Assembly (NCBI RefSeq): GCF_020991275.1
Contig: NZ_JAJLQY010000004.1
Coordinates: 186,001 to 250,000 of the forward strand
Direction of reading: 5' to 3'
DNA: 64,000 nucleotides
Source of the DNA: Actinocorallia sp. API 0066
GTDB lineage: Bacteria > Actinomycetota > Actinomycetes > Streptosporangiales > Streptosporangiaceae
The notes beneath the pieces are model-generated. The model was not told where the DNA came from, made no database searches, and worked only from the letters and a program-made list of their open reading frames with translations. A program made the position numbers and the translations under genes. Below are positions 48,765-56,843 of this stretch, in pieces. Position 1 is the stretch's first letter, and every line of letters starts with the position of its first letter.

Positions 48765-50098
48765 CGGGCGGCCTCGCCCTGCGCGAGGGGTTCGACCTCG
48801 TCGGGGGCGAAGTAGCGGAACCTGCCGTACCAGCGATCGAGGTCGGCGGCTGGGTCGTCCTCCAGGGTGACGGCCAGATGGGTGGCGTCGTCCATGTCGG
48901 CCAGTACCTTCTCCACCCGCGCGGTGCGGCCCTCCAGGAACCTGTCCTGCGGGTCGGTGCCCCGGCGGCGCGGACGCAGCCGCACCCGGCTGCCCGCCGT
49001 CAGCCGGACGCCCGCGACGACGACGGACGCGTCGGCCTCCGGCTGCTCCGGCCGCTCCAGCGCGCGGAGCGCGCCGTGCAGCCGCTCGAACACCTCGGGC
49101 GGCATCGCGTCCACCCGGTCCAGGATCGCGGCGGCCCGCGCGTCGGTGGCGCGCGCCTCGCGCTTCTCGGCGTCGGTCAGGGTGAGCGTGCGCAGCGACA
49201 GGATCTCGTCGATCTCGCCGGAGTCGTGCAGGTCGCCGGGGCTCTCCGGCGCCACCTTCGGGTGGTCGTACAGCAGGATCGGCGACGACAGGACGAGCGC
49301 GTCGTCCCGCGCGGCCAGGACGGGGAACGTATGGACGTTCGCGCAGCCGCGCACCGCAGGGGCCGCCCACTCGGGCGGATCGAGAAGCGAGACGAAAGCT
49401 CCGCCCTCCACGGCCAGAAGCAGGTGGCATGCCAGCGGCGAAAACCGCAGCGCCTCCTCACGCGGCGTTCCGGGCGCGACCCCTTCGGCGGCGTTCTCCA
49501 CCCGGACGCTGAGCCGCGCGAGCGGGCCGTCGGGGCCCTCCCCGGCGGGCTCGGCGCTGATCCGCGCGGTCGCCTGGAGCCGCCACCTCGTGCGCACCAC
49601 ACGTCCGGCAAGGCCGCCGTCCGCCCTGGCGACCTCCTGCGCGTCCCGGCCTCCGGGGACGGTGAACGTCAGCGTCTCCTCCGAGCCGAGCACAAACGTG
49701 AAGGGGAACTCGCGGGGCACCGCCTCGTCGAAGGGGACCTCACGGCGTTCGCCCGCGTCGAGATCCTCCGCCGGGCGGTAGCGGCCGTCGACAAGCTCCT
49801 CGACGGTCTTGCGCTGGAGTTGCAGGAAGCGCAGCACGCCGTGCACGCGGACGCCCTCCGGGGCCCGCACCAGGCACTGCGTCCGCTGCCACCAGCCCTC
49901 GGCGGAGCCCGCGACACCGGTGTCGTCGGGGCCGCGCGCCCTCGTCCACGCGCGCGGGGTGAGCACGCCGAACTGCCAGCGCACCCGGTTCTTCCCGGAC
50001 GACCGCCGGTACGGGTACAGGAGGTAGCCCTCGTACAGGATCGCGTCCGCGACCGCGCGGACGGGCCCGAAGGCGTCGTACGCCGGTTCCGTCGTCAT
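48761..50098 (-). CDS. Unknown 445-aa protein leading the hydrogenase operon
   Basis: Soluble-looking. The N-terminus has AVADAILYEGYLLYPYRRSS and GKNRVRWQFGVLTPRAW; mid-region REFPFTFVLGSEETLTFTVP and CHLLLAVEGGAFVSLLDPPE; C-terminal GSRVRLRPRRRGTDPQDRFL and YFAPDEVEPLAQGEAAR. No known motif is recognised. The ATG 50098 is chosen because GGGGAGGGGCGGGG precedes it; 18 codons earlier another start exists. It is the first gene of the minus arm and overlaps the protease gene by 4 nt, so it is made with the hydrogenase in every cell that expresses it. Large accessory proteins of this size occur in the same place in other group 1h clusters. Confidence 0.85.
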   Translation of the reverse strand: MTTEPAYDAFGPVRAVADAILYEGYLLYPYRRSSGKNRVRWQFGVLTPRAWTRARGPDDTGVAGSAEGWWQRTQCLVRAPEGVRVHGVLRFLQLQRKTVEELVDGRYRPAEDLDAGERREVPFDEAVPREFPFTFVLGSEETLTFTVPGGRDAQEVARADGGLAGRVVRTRWRLQATARISAEPAGEGPDGPLARLSVRVENAAEGVAPGTPREEALRFSPLACHLLLAVEGGAFVSLLDPPEWAAPAVRGCANVHTFPVLAARDDALVLSSPILLYDHPKVAPESPGDLHDSGEIDEILSLRTLTLTDAEKREARATDARAAAILDRVDAMPPEVFERLHGALRALERPEQPEADASVVVAGVRLTAGSRVRLRPRRRGTDPQDRFLEGRTARVEKVLADMDDATHLAVTLEDDPAADLDRWYGRFRYFAPDEVEPLAQGEAAR

Positions 50099-50361
50099 AC
50101 CCCGCCCCTCCCCGCCCCGCGCGCTCACGATGAGTACCCGGTTCGTCCCCATGGGTGACGTTCTCCGTTCTAGCCGGTGGCCGGGGACGCGGGTAAGTGG
50201 CGGTGCCCGCTAGGTGCGGAAACCACCTAGTCGGTGGAGGAACGAACTCCTTCTGTGGGTTGATCGGAATGCCCTAGGATCTTCCGGCGAAGGGGGAGAT
50301 CACCATCGGAGCGCACGCCCGCCGCCGGATCGGCGGCAAGACCTGGCACGTCGCCGTCGCG

Positions 50362-50844
50362 GTGGCCGTCGTCGCGGCGACGGCGGGCGCTTTCGGCGTC
50401 GCCGGGTTCGGCGACGACACCGAGGACCTCGCCATCGCGCCCGAACGGCCCGCCGCCGCCACCGCGACGACGAGCATCGTGCCGAGCACGGCCCCGCAGC
50501 TCGCCTCGCAGTCCCCCAAGCCCGTCGCGCCGCCCTCCCCCACCGAGACGCCGACGTCGCAGGCCCCGCCCTCGCAGCCGCCCGCACCGCCCTCCTCCGT
50601 GCCGCCGCCGCCCGACCCGAACCTCAGGACCGTCCCCGACGTGGTGGGCCTCTCCGTCGACGAGGCGGCCGCGCGCCTGGCCGCCGCGGGCTTCGGCTAC
50701 GGCACCGTCTGCGTGCGCGGCCGCTCGGGCCGGGTCGTCGCCCAGAACCCCACCCCCGGCCGCGAGTGGACGGCGGGCGGCGAGGTCGCCATCGTCGTCT
50801 CCGGGCGCTGCCACGGCGGCGGCTGGGACAACGACCGCCACTGA
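50362..50844 (+). CDS. PASTA-domain protein with N-terminal membrane anchor
   Basis: 160 aa from GTG 50362. A Pro/Ser/Thr-rich linker (SPTETPTSQAPPSQPPAPPS) connects the anchor to one C-terminal PASTA domain (RTVPDVVGLSVDEAAARLAA, RVVAQNPTPGREWTAGGEVA), a module that binds peptidoglycan fragments or beta-lactams. The GTG lies inside the hydrophobic segment; in-frame sequence upstream codes for HARRRIGGKTWHVAVAVAVV, a proper cytoplasmic flank, but has no ATG/GTG/TTG before a stop at 50275. AGGGGGAG at 50291-50298 with an ATC at 50305 suggests non-canonical initiation or a base error. Confidence 0.8.
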   Translation: MAVVAATAGAFGVAGFGDDTEDLAIAPERPAAATATTSIVPSTAPQLASQSPKPVAPPSPTETPTSQAPPSQPPAPPSSVPPPPDPNLRTVPDVVGLSVDEAAARLAAAGFGYGTVCVRGRSGRVVAQNPTPGREWTAGGEVAIVVSGRCHGGGWDNDRH

Positions 50845-50854
50845 CGGCTCACAC

Positions 50855-50901
50855 ACTCCCTCAAGTGTCCTACTTTGACATCCCAGGGTAATTGAGGGAG
50901 T
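50855..50901. promoter_or_regulatory. 10-bp inverted repeat and TGAGGG-type repeats before the HTH gene
   Basis: ACTCCCTCAA (50855-50864) and TTGAGGGAGT (50892-50901) are exact complements with a 27-nt spacer, followed by CTGAGGG and CTGAGAG in direct orientation up to the start of the HTH gene. The layout suggests autoregulation by the MerR/excisionase-like protein. A terminator for the PASTA gene is a less likely reading, given the long loop. Confidence 0.4.
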
Positions 50902-50929
50902 CTGAGGGCTACTGAGAGAGTGGGGCGGG

Positions 50930-51355
50930 ATGGAGCAGCGGTACTACTCGGTCGAGGAGGTCGCCGAGGTGCTCGGGCTGCACGTCAAGACCGTGCGGGC
51001 GCACATCAAGGACGGGCGGCTGCGGGCGGCCCAGCTAGGCAGGCGGTACAGGGTGAGCGCGGCCGATCTCGCCGCCTTCACCGGCACGCCCACCGCGCCC
51101 GAGCCCGCGCCCACGCCGCACGTCGAGGTGTCGGCGACCGCGCGGATCGAGGGGATCTCCCCCGAGGAGGCGCGCCGCGTCACCGCCGCGCTCACCGCCT
51201 CCGTCTCCGGCCGCGACCTCCAGGGCCCGCCCCTGCGCGTCCAGACGGCGCACGACGCGGGCCGGGCCGTCCTCACCGTGCTCATCCTCGGTGGCCCCGC
51301 CGACACGGCGGCGCTGCTCAGGTTCGTCGAGGCGCTGGCCGCCAACCCCCGCTGA
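50930..51355 (+). CDS. Excisionase/MerR-like helix-turn-helix protein
   Basis: 141 aa. Residues 5-52 are the winged HTH of the excisionase/DNA-binding family (YYSVEEVAEVLGLHVKTVRA, HIKDGRLRAAQLGRRYRVSA, ADLAAF). After a Pro-rich hinge the C-terminal 85 residues (ARIEGISPEEARRVTAALTA, GRAVLTVLILGGPADTAALL) form an alpha/beta domain of unknown type, probably for dimerisation or ligand sensing. The DUF4180 gene follows after 36 nt on the same strand and is the likely co-regulated partner. No integrase is present, so a prophage role is unlikely. Confidence 0.87.
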   Translation: MEQRYYSVEEVAEVLGLHVKTVRAHIKDGRLRAAQLGRRYRVSAADLAAFTGTPTAPEPAPTPHVEVSATARIEGISPEEARRVTAALTASVSGRDLQGPPLRVQTAHDAGRAVLTVLILGGPADTAALLRFVEALAANPR

Positions 51356-51391
51356 CCGCCCGGCGCGGCACCGGGAAGACAAGGAGTCCCC

Positions 51392-51763
51392 ATGTCCGAG
51401 ACCGCTCCCCCCGTCGCCGTGGACGTGCACGGCACGGACGTCCTGTTCTGCCCCGTCGAGGGCGCGCCGTTCGCCGACGTCGCGGAGGTCATCGGCGACG
51501 CGTGGGCCACCGGCGCGTCCTGGGTCGTGGTGCCGGTCGGGCGGCTGCTTCCGTCCTTCTTCGACCTGGCGACGCGCGAGGCGGGCGAGATCGTGCAGAA
51601 GTTCGTCAACTACCGCCTCGGGCTGGCCGTCGTCGGCGACCTCACGCCCTATCTGGAGGCCAGCAACGCGCTACGGGCCTTCGTGGGCGAGGCCAACCGG
51701 GGCGCCCACACCTGGTTCCTTCCGGACGAGGACGCCTTCCGCGCCCGCCTCCTCCCCCGCTGA
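51392..51763 (+). CDS. DUF4180-domain protein
   Basis: 123 aa, soluble. Core: FCPVEGAPFADVAEVIGDAW, SWVVVPVGRLLPSFFDLATR, EAGEIVQKFVNYRLGLAVVG, GEANRGAHTWFLPDEDAF. This matches the DUF4180 family, whose members are often encoded with a small HTH regulator as here. AAGGAG precedes the ATG at 7 nt. Function unknown; the family contains no known catalytic motif. Confidence 0.88.
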   Translation: MSETAPPVAVDVHGTDVLFCPVEGAPFADVAEVIGDAWATGASWVVVPVGRLLPSFFDLATREAGEIVQKFVNYRLGLAVVGDLTPYLEASNALRAFVGEANRGAHTWFLPDEDAFRARLLPR

Positions 51764-51803
51764 CCATCCGGGCCGGATCGGACACGTGCCGCACGGGACG
51801 GAA

Positions 51804-51838
51804 GTCACCCAGGGCAACGTAAAGGAGCCCTGGGTGAC
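51804..51838. terminator. Stable hairpin after the DUF4180 gene
   Basis: GTCACCCAGGG and CCCTGGGTGAC form an 11-bp perfect stem (plus one more C-G pair) around an 11-13-nt loop, 41 nt past the stop. It may end the plus-strand transcript and, read from the other side, that of menD. Confidence 0.5.
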
Positions 51839-51880
51839 ATCGTGGTTTCTGGGACCCGGCGGGCGCCACGGGCCCGGAAG

Positions 51881-51897
51881 CCCTTGTGGGACAAGGG
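51881..51897 (-). terminator. Hairpin downstream of menD
   Basis: CCCTTGT-GGG-ACAAGGG, a 7-bp stem with a 3-nt loop, 35 nt past the menD stop. Weak by itself; it may act with the stronger hairpin further on. Confidence 0.3.
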
Positions 51898-51931
51898 AAG
51901 CCGCCGCCTTTACGCAGTAAGACGGTCTGTG

Positions 51932-53596
51932 TCAGACGGCTGCCTTGACCGCCTCGTGGGCGGCCTGCCGCATCCGGGCGTGGAGCAGCGCGTTCTTCTC
52001 CCGGTCGGTCTTGGCCTCGATGACCCGCAGCCCGTCCCCCGACAGCGCCCGCGCCAGCCCCGACGCCGAGTCCAGCCGGGTGTACGGGAGCCCGTACGCG
52101 GCGGTGATCCGCTCCAGGTCCACCCCGTGCGGGGTGCCGAAGACCCGCTCGAACGGCTCGCGCAGCGACGCCTGCGGCAGCAGCGAGAAGATCCCGCCGC
52201 CGTCGTTGTTCACCACGACGATCGCCAGGTCGGGCCGTGGCTCGCGCGGCCCGATGACGAGGCCGTTCTGGTCGTGCAGGAAGGCGAGGTCGCCGAGCAG
52301 CGCGTAGGAGCGGCCGCTGTGCCCGAGCGCCAGGCCGATCGCGGTCGAGACGAGCCCGTCGATGCCCGACGCGCCCCGGTTCGCCATGATCCGCAGCCCG
52401 CGCCGGGGCCGCATCGTCTGGTCGAGGTCGCGGACCGGCATGCTCGCCGACGTCAGCAGCAGCGAGCCGCCCGGGATCGTCGCCGCCAGGTCGCGGGCGA
52501 GGCGCGGCTCGGTGACCTCGTCGTCCGCGTCCAGGACGTCGTCCACGGCGGCGCCCGCCGCCTGGTCCACCGCGCGCCACGCCTTCAGCCAGCCGTCGTC
52601 CCCCGACACCACGGGGATCTCCACCTCCTGTGCCACCTGGGTCGCCGACCGCACCGGGTCGGGCCAGCGGGTCAGCGAGGGCGTCACCACGATGTGCCGC
52701 TGGGCGCGCCGCAGCATGCCGAGCAGCGGCTTGGACAGGCCGGGCTTGCCGAGGGTCACGACGACCTCGGGCTGGTGCGCCTCGATGAACTCAGGCACGC
52801 CCAGGAGGAAGTGGTAGGACGACATGGCGTGGTCGCCGTACCTGCCGTTGCCGATCGGCTCCGACAGCACCGGCCAGCCCGCCATCGACGCGGCGGCCAC
52901 GTACCGTTTGACGTTCACCGCGCCGTCCCCGACGACGAGCACGCCGCGCCGGGTCGGCGGCACGTGCAGCACCGAGCCGGGCGCGCTCTCGCGGACCTTG
53001 GTCCACACCCCGGTGTCGCCCGCGTCCAGCGGTTCGCACCAGCCGTCGTCGCCGCCCGGGATCAGCGGCTCCCGGAACGCCACGTTCAGGTGCACGGGCC
53101 CCGCGTCGGGGTAGAGCGCGGCGGCGTAAGCGCGGCTCGCGGTGGAACGCCAATAGGCGACCATCCCCGGACGCTCCTCAGGCACGCCGACCTCACAGGT
53201 CCAGCGGACCGCGCCGCCGTACAGCTTCACCTGGTCGATCGTCTGGTTCGCGCCGGTACCGCGCAGTTCCGGCGGCCGGTCGGCGGTGAGCACCACGAGC
53301 GGCACCGCCGACTCCGACGCCTCGATCACGGCGGGGTGGAAGTTCGCGGCCGCCGTCCCGGAGGTGCAGGCGAGCGCCACGGGACGGCCCGTGCGCTTGG
53401 CCAGGCCGAGCGCGAGGAACGACGCGGAGCGCTCGTCCACCCGCACGTGCAGGCGCAGCCTTCCGGCGCGCTCGGCGGCGTCGAAGGCGAGCGCCAGAGG
53501 GGCCGAGCGCGAACCGGGGGCGAGGACCGCGTCGGTCATCCCGCCCCGCAGCAACTCGTCCACCAGGACCGTCGCCAGCGCCGTCGCCGGATTCAT
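51932..53596 (-). CDS. menD: 2-succinyl-5-enolpyruvyl-6-hydroxy-3-cyclohexene-1-carboxylate synthase
   Basis: 554 aa, thiamine-diphosphate enzyme joining 2-oxoglutarate and isochorismate in menaquinone synthesis. N-terminal FVLAPGSRS-type motif is present as DAVLAPGSRSAPLALAF; the cofactor Glu region is VDERSASFLALGLAKRTGRP; the ThDP/Mg motif is GDLAFLHDQNGL followed by VVNNDGGGIF. The length is normal. The ATG 53596 overlaps the menC stop by 4 nt, so menB, menC and menD form one minus-strand operon. menF and menH are not in the window. Confidence 0.96.
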   Translation of the reverse strand: MNPATALATVLVDELLRGGMTDAVLAPGSRSAPLALAFDAAERAGRLRLHVRVDERSASFLALGLAKRTGRPVALACTSGTAAANFHPAVIEASESAVPLVVLTADRPPELRGTGANQTIDQVKLYGGAVRWTCEVGVPEERPGMVAYWRSTASRAYAAALYPDAGPVHLNVAFREPLIPGGDDGWCEPLDAGDTGVWTKVRESAPGSVLHVPPTRRGVLVVGDGAVNVKRYVAAASMAGWPVLSEPIGNGRYGDHAMSSYHFLLGVPEFIEAHQPEVVVTLGKPGLSKPLLGMLRRAQRHIVVTPSLTRWPDPVRSATQVAQEVEIPVVSGDDGWLKAWRAVDQAAGAAVDDVLDADDEVTEPRLARDLAATIPGGSLLLTSASMPVRDLDQTMRPRRGLRIMANRGASGIDGLVSTAIGLALGHSGRSYALLGDLAFLHDQNGLVIGPREPRPDLAIVVVNNDGGGIFSLLPQASLREPFERVFGTPHGVDLERITAAYGLPYTRLDSASGLARALSGDGLRVIEAKTDREKNALLHARMRQAAHEAVKAAV

Positions 53597-54510
53597 GCTC
53601 TCCCCGCTTCCTCCGCGCGTCGCCGCCAGGCCGTCGGGTCCACCTCGTAGCGCGCGAGCGCAGCGAGATCGACCTCGGGCCTGCGGACGGCGATCTCCCC
53701 GTCCACGGCGACCAGGGGGTCGCCGGTCACATCCCCGTCGAGCAGGCTGAGCGTGGCGAGCCCGCACGCGTAAGGCAGGTCGGGCAGGGCCGCCGCCAGC
53801 GCGACGCCCGCCGCGAGCCCCACCGACGTCTCCACCGCGCTCGACACCACCACAGGCAGGCCGATCGCCTCGGCGATCGCCAGCGCGGGCGCGACGCCGC
53901 CGAGCGGCTGCACCTTGAGCACGGCGATGTCGGCGGCCTCGGCGGCCACCACCCGGAAGGGGTCGTCGGCGCGCCGGATCGACTCGTCGGCGGCGACGGG
54001 CACCTCGACCCTGCGCCGCACCCGCGCCAGCTCCTCGACCGTCGCGCACGGCTGCTCGACGTACTCCAGGTCGAACGCGTCGAGCAGTTTGACCATCCGG
54101 ACCGCCCGCTCGACGTCCCAGGCGCCGTTCACGTCGATCCTGACGCGTCCGCCGGGGCCGATCGCGTCCCGGACCGCCTCGACCCGCGCGAGGTCGTCAG
54201 CATCGGCCTGGCCGCGTTCGGCGACCTTGACCTTCGCGGTGCGGCAGCCGCTCCCGGCGGTGATCTCCCACGCCCGCCCGGGCTCGACGGCCGGGACCGT
54301 GACGTTCACCGGCACCCGGTCGCGGACCGGCGCGGGGAACCCCGTGTCAGCGGCCTCCCGCGCGGCGGCGAGCCACCGGGCGGCCTCGGCGGGCCCGTAC
54401 TCGGCGAACGGGGAGAACTCCCCCCACCCGGCCGGACCCTGGATCAGGGCGCCCTCCCGGCGCGTCAGGCCACGGAACCGGACGCGCATCGGGATGGCGA
54501 AGGCGCGCAT
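53593..54510 (-). CDS. menC: o-Succinylbenzoate synthase
   Basis: 305 aa, enolase superfamily. It dehydrates SHCHC to o-succinylbenzoate. Catalytic Lys-x-Lys is visible in CRTAKVKVAERG; metal ligands follow in RIDVNGAW, YVEQPCATVE and VAADESIRRADD; a late Lys is in IAVLKVQPLGG. The start ATG 54510 overlaps the menB stop by one base (TGATG). Some actinobacterial MenC homologues also racemise N-acylamino acids, but the men context settles the role here. Confidence 0.95.
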   Translation of the reverse strand: MRAFAIPMRVRFRGLTRREGALIQGPAGWGEFSPFAEYGPAEAARWLAAAREAADTGFPAPVRDRVPVNVTVPAVEPGRAWEITAGSGCRTAKVKVAERGQADADDLARVEAVRDAIGPGGRVRIDVNGAWDVERAVRMVKLLDAFDLEYVEQPCATVEELARVRRRVEVPVAADESIRRADDPFRVVAAEAADIAVLKVQPLGGVAPALAIAEAIGLPVVVSSAVETSVGLAAGVALAAALPDLPYACGLATLSLLDGDVTGDPLVAVDGEIAVRRPEVDLAALARYEVDPTAWRRRAEEAGRA

Positions 54511-55409
54511 CAGCCGTACCAGGGGTAGGCCGACCAGTCGGGGTCCCGCTTCTCCAGGAACGAGTCGCGGCCCTCGGCCGCCTCGTTCGTCCCGTAGGCC
54601 AGGCGGGTCGCCTCCCCGGCGAACACCTGCTGGCCGACGAGGCCGTCGTCGATGAGGTTGAACGCGAACTTCAGCATCCGCTGCGCCGTCGGCGACTTCG
54701 CGTTGATCTTGCGGGCCCACTCCAGCGCCGTCTTCTCCAGCTCGGCGTGCGGCACGACGGCGTTGACCATGCCCATCCGGTGCGCGTCCTCGGCGGTGTA
54801 GGTCTCGCCCAGGAAGAAGATCTCGCGCGCGAACTTCTGGCCGACCTGACGGGCCAGGTAGGCCGAGCCGAACCCTCCGTCGAAGCTGGCGACGTCCGCG
54901 TCGGTCTGCTTGAAGCGGGCGTGCTCGCGCGAAGCGAGGGTGAGGTCCGACACGACGTGCAGGCTGTGCCCGCCGCCCGCGGCCCAGCCGGGCACCACGC
55001 AGATGACGACCTTGCCCATGAACCGGATGAGCCGCTGCACCTCAAGGATGTGGAGGCGGCCCGCCCTGGCGGGGTCGATGCCCGCGGCCGTCTCGGACTC
55101 CGAGTACTTGTAGCCGTCCTTGCCGCGGATGCGCTGGTCGCCGCCCGAGCAGAACGCCCACCCACCGTCGCGGGGGGACGGCCCGTTGCCGGTGAGCAGG
55201 ATCACCCCGACGTCGGCGCTGAGCCTGGCGTGGTCGAACGCCCGGTACAGCTCGTCGACGGTGTGCGGCCGGAACGCGTTGCGCACCTCTGGCCGGTTGA
55301 AGGCGATCCGCACCGTCCCCTGGTCCACCGCCCGGTGGTAGGTGATGTCCGTGAAGCCGAACCCGTCGACTTCCTTCCACGCGGTGGGATCGAATATCTC
55401 GGAGACCAT
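54510..55409 (-). CDS. menB: 1,4-Dihydroxy-2-naphthoyl-CoA synthase
   Basis: 299 aa, crotonase superfamily. It closes the naphthoquinone ring from o-succinylbenzoyl-CoA. Features: RPEVRNAFRPHTVDELYRAF, the extra loop with GGWAFCSGGDQRIRGKDGYK, oxyanion-hole glycines in VPGWAAGGGHSLHVVSDLTL, then DADVASFDGGFGSAYLARQV. The ATG at 55409 is 57 nt from the divergent menE start, so the men genes share a short divergent promoter region. First gene of menBCD. Confidence 0.96.
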   Translation of the reverse strand: MVSEIFDPTAWKEVDGFGFTDITYHRAVDQGTVRIAFNRPEVRNAFRPHTVDELYRAFDHARLSADVGVILLTGNGPSPRDGGWAFCSGGDQRIRGKDGYKYSESETAAGIDPARAGRLHILEVQRLIRFMGKVVICVVPGWAAGGGHSLHVVSDLTLASREHARFKQTDADVASFDGGFGSAYLARQVGQKFAREIFFLGETYTAEDAHRMGMVNAVVPHAELEKTALEWARKINAKSPTAQRMLKFAFNLIDDGLVGQQVFAGEATRLAYGTNEAAEGRDSFLEKRDPDWSAYPWYG

Positions 55410-55466
55410 GAGCCTATTCAACCGTCTTTTGGTCCCGCCTTCGCCCGGAGGTAGCCTGATCACGAT

Positions 55467-56609
55467 ATGAGAGCTCTGCGTGCGGTTGTGCTGCCGCCGG
55501 GGCCCCGGCTGCTGGAGGCGCTCACGGGGGCGCTGGACGGGGCGGGGCCCGCGGTGCTGCCGATCGCGCCCGGCCTGCCGGGTCCGGCGCTCAGGGGGCT
55601 GCTGGAGGCGGCGCGGCCGGAGGCGGTCGTGGACGAGCACGGGGTGCACCCGCTGCCGGACGCCGCGCCGACGGACGCGGCGGTCCTGATCGCCACGTCG
55701 GGGTCCACCGGGCGGCCGAAGATCGTGGAGTTGACGGCGGGCGCGCTGGAGTCGTCGGCGCGGGCGACGCTGGCCCGGGTGGGCGGCTGGGACGCCCCCT
55801 GGCTGTGCTGCCTGCCGACGTCGCACATCGCGGGCGTCCAGGTGCTCGTCAGGGCGCTGCTGGCCGGTACTCCCCCGGTGATCCACCCTGGGTTCGACCT
55901 GATGGAGGTCGCCAAGGCGGGCGAGGCGCACGTGTCGCTCGTCCCCACCCAGTTGCGGCGGCTGCTCGACGTCGGGGCCGACCTGTCGTCCTACGCCTCG
56001 ATCCTGCTGGGCGGGGCCGCCGCGCCCGCCGCGCTGCTGGCCGAGGCCCGCGCGCGGGGCGCCAGGATCTTCACCACCTACGGGATGAGCGAGACGAGCG
56101 GCGGCTGTGTCTACGACGGGGTGCCCCTGGAAGGCGTCGAGGTCTCCCTGGACGACGACGGCCGGATCACCCTCGCCGGTCCCGTCCTGTTCTCCGGCTA
56201 CCGGTTCGGGCCCGCCAGGACGGGCCGGTGGTTCGCGACCCAGGACCTCGGGGCCTTCGAGGACGGCAGGCTCCGCGTCCGTGGCCGGATCGACGACGTG
56301 ATCAACACCGGCGGCGAGAAGGTCGTCGCGGGCGAGGTCGCCGCCGTCGTCTCCGCGCACCCGTCGGTCCGCGACGCCGTTGTGGTGGGCCGCGACGACC
56401 CCGAGTGGGGCTCCCGGGTGACGGCCGTCGTCGTCGCCGACGGGCCCGTCACGCTCGCCGAGCTCCGTGATCTCGTCAAGGCCGAACTCCCGGCCCACGC
56501 CGCCCCGCGCGAGCTGGAGATCCGCGCCGAACTCCCCCTGCTGCCCTCGGGCAAGCCGGACCGCGCGGCCCTGCGCCGTCCGGCTGACCCCGGCGCCAGC
56601 TCCACCTGA
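55467..56609 (+). CDS. menE: o-Succinylbenzoate-CoA ligase
   Basis: 380 aa, ANL-family adenylating enzyme making OSB-CoA for MenB. P-loop-like IATSGSTGRPKIVE, the A5-type motif TTYGMSETSGGC, hinge motif DDVINTGGEKVVAGEVAAVV, and C-terminal catalytic Lys in LPSGKPDRAALR. It is shorter than typical ANL enzymes (about 480-550), as usual for actinobacterial MenE. The start ATG 55467 is divergent from menB; a GGAGGT lies 14 nt before it. It ends 234 nt before the sigma factor gene. Confidence 0.94.
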   Translation: MRALRAVVLPPGPRLLEALTGALDGAGPAVLPIAPGLPGPALRGLLEAARPEAVVDEHGVHPLPDAAPTDAAVLIATSGSTGRPKIVELTAGALESSARATLARVGGWDAPWLCCLPTSHIAGVQVLVRALLAGTPPVIHPGFDLMEVAKAGEAHVSLVPTQLRRLLDVGADLSSYASILLGGAAAPAALLAEARARGARIFTTYGMSETSGGCVYDGVPLEGVEVSLDDDGRITLAGPVLFSGYRFGPARTGRWFATQDLGAFEDGRLRVRGRIDDVINTGGEKVVAGEVAAVVSAHPSVRDAVVVGRDDPEWGSRVTAVVVADGPVTLAELRDLVKAELPAHAAPRELEIRAELPLLPSGKPDRAALRRPADPGASST

Positions 56610-56843
56610 CGCGCCGGTGAGAGTCCCACCACACCGGTGAACCCCCGGCGGCGCCCGGGAATCATACGTATTACCCGGACGTTATGGATAACGCCGGACA
56701 GGACCGACCGGGTCCGCGCGGGGCCACAAGCCCCTGTTTCTGTGCGTTTTTGCTGGTCGGGAACATCCTGGACATGGTCCACCGTTTCGGATACGTGCCC
56801 AAAAGGCATAATTCGGATCCTGCAGAAGGGAGGGTCGGACCCT

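Noticed and set aside
50930-51355. Excisionase of an integrated element
   Set aside because: No integrase, attachment-site tRNA or other mobile genes nearby; the protein has a different C-terminal domain.
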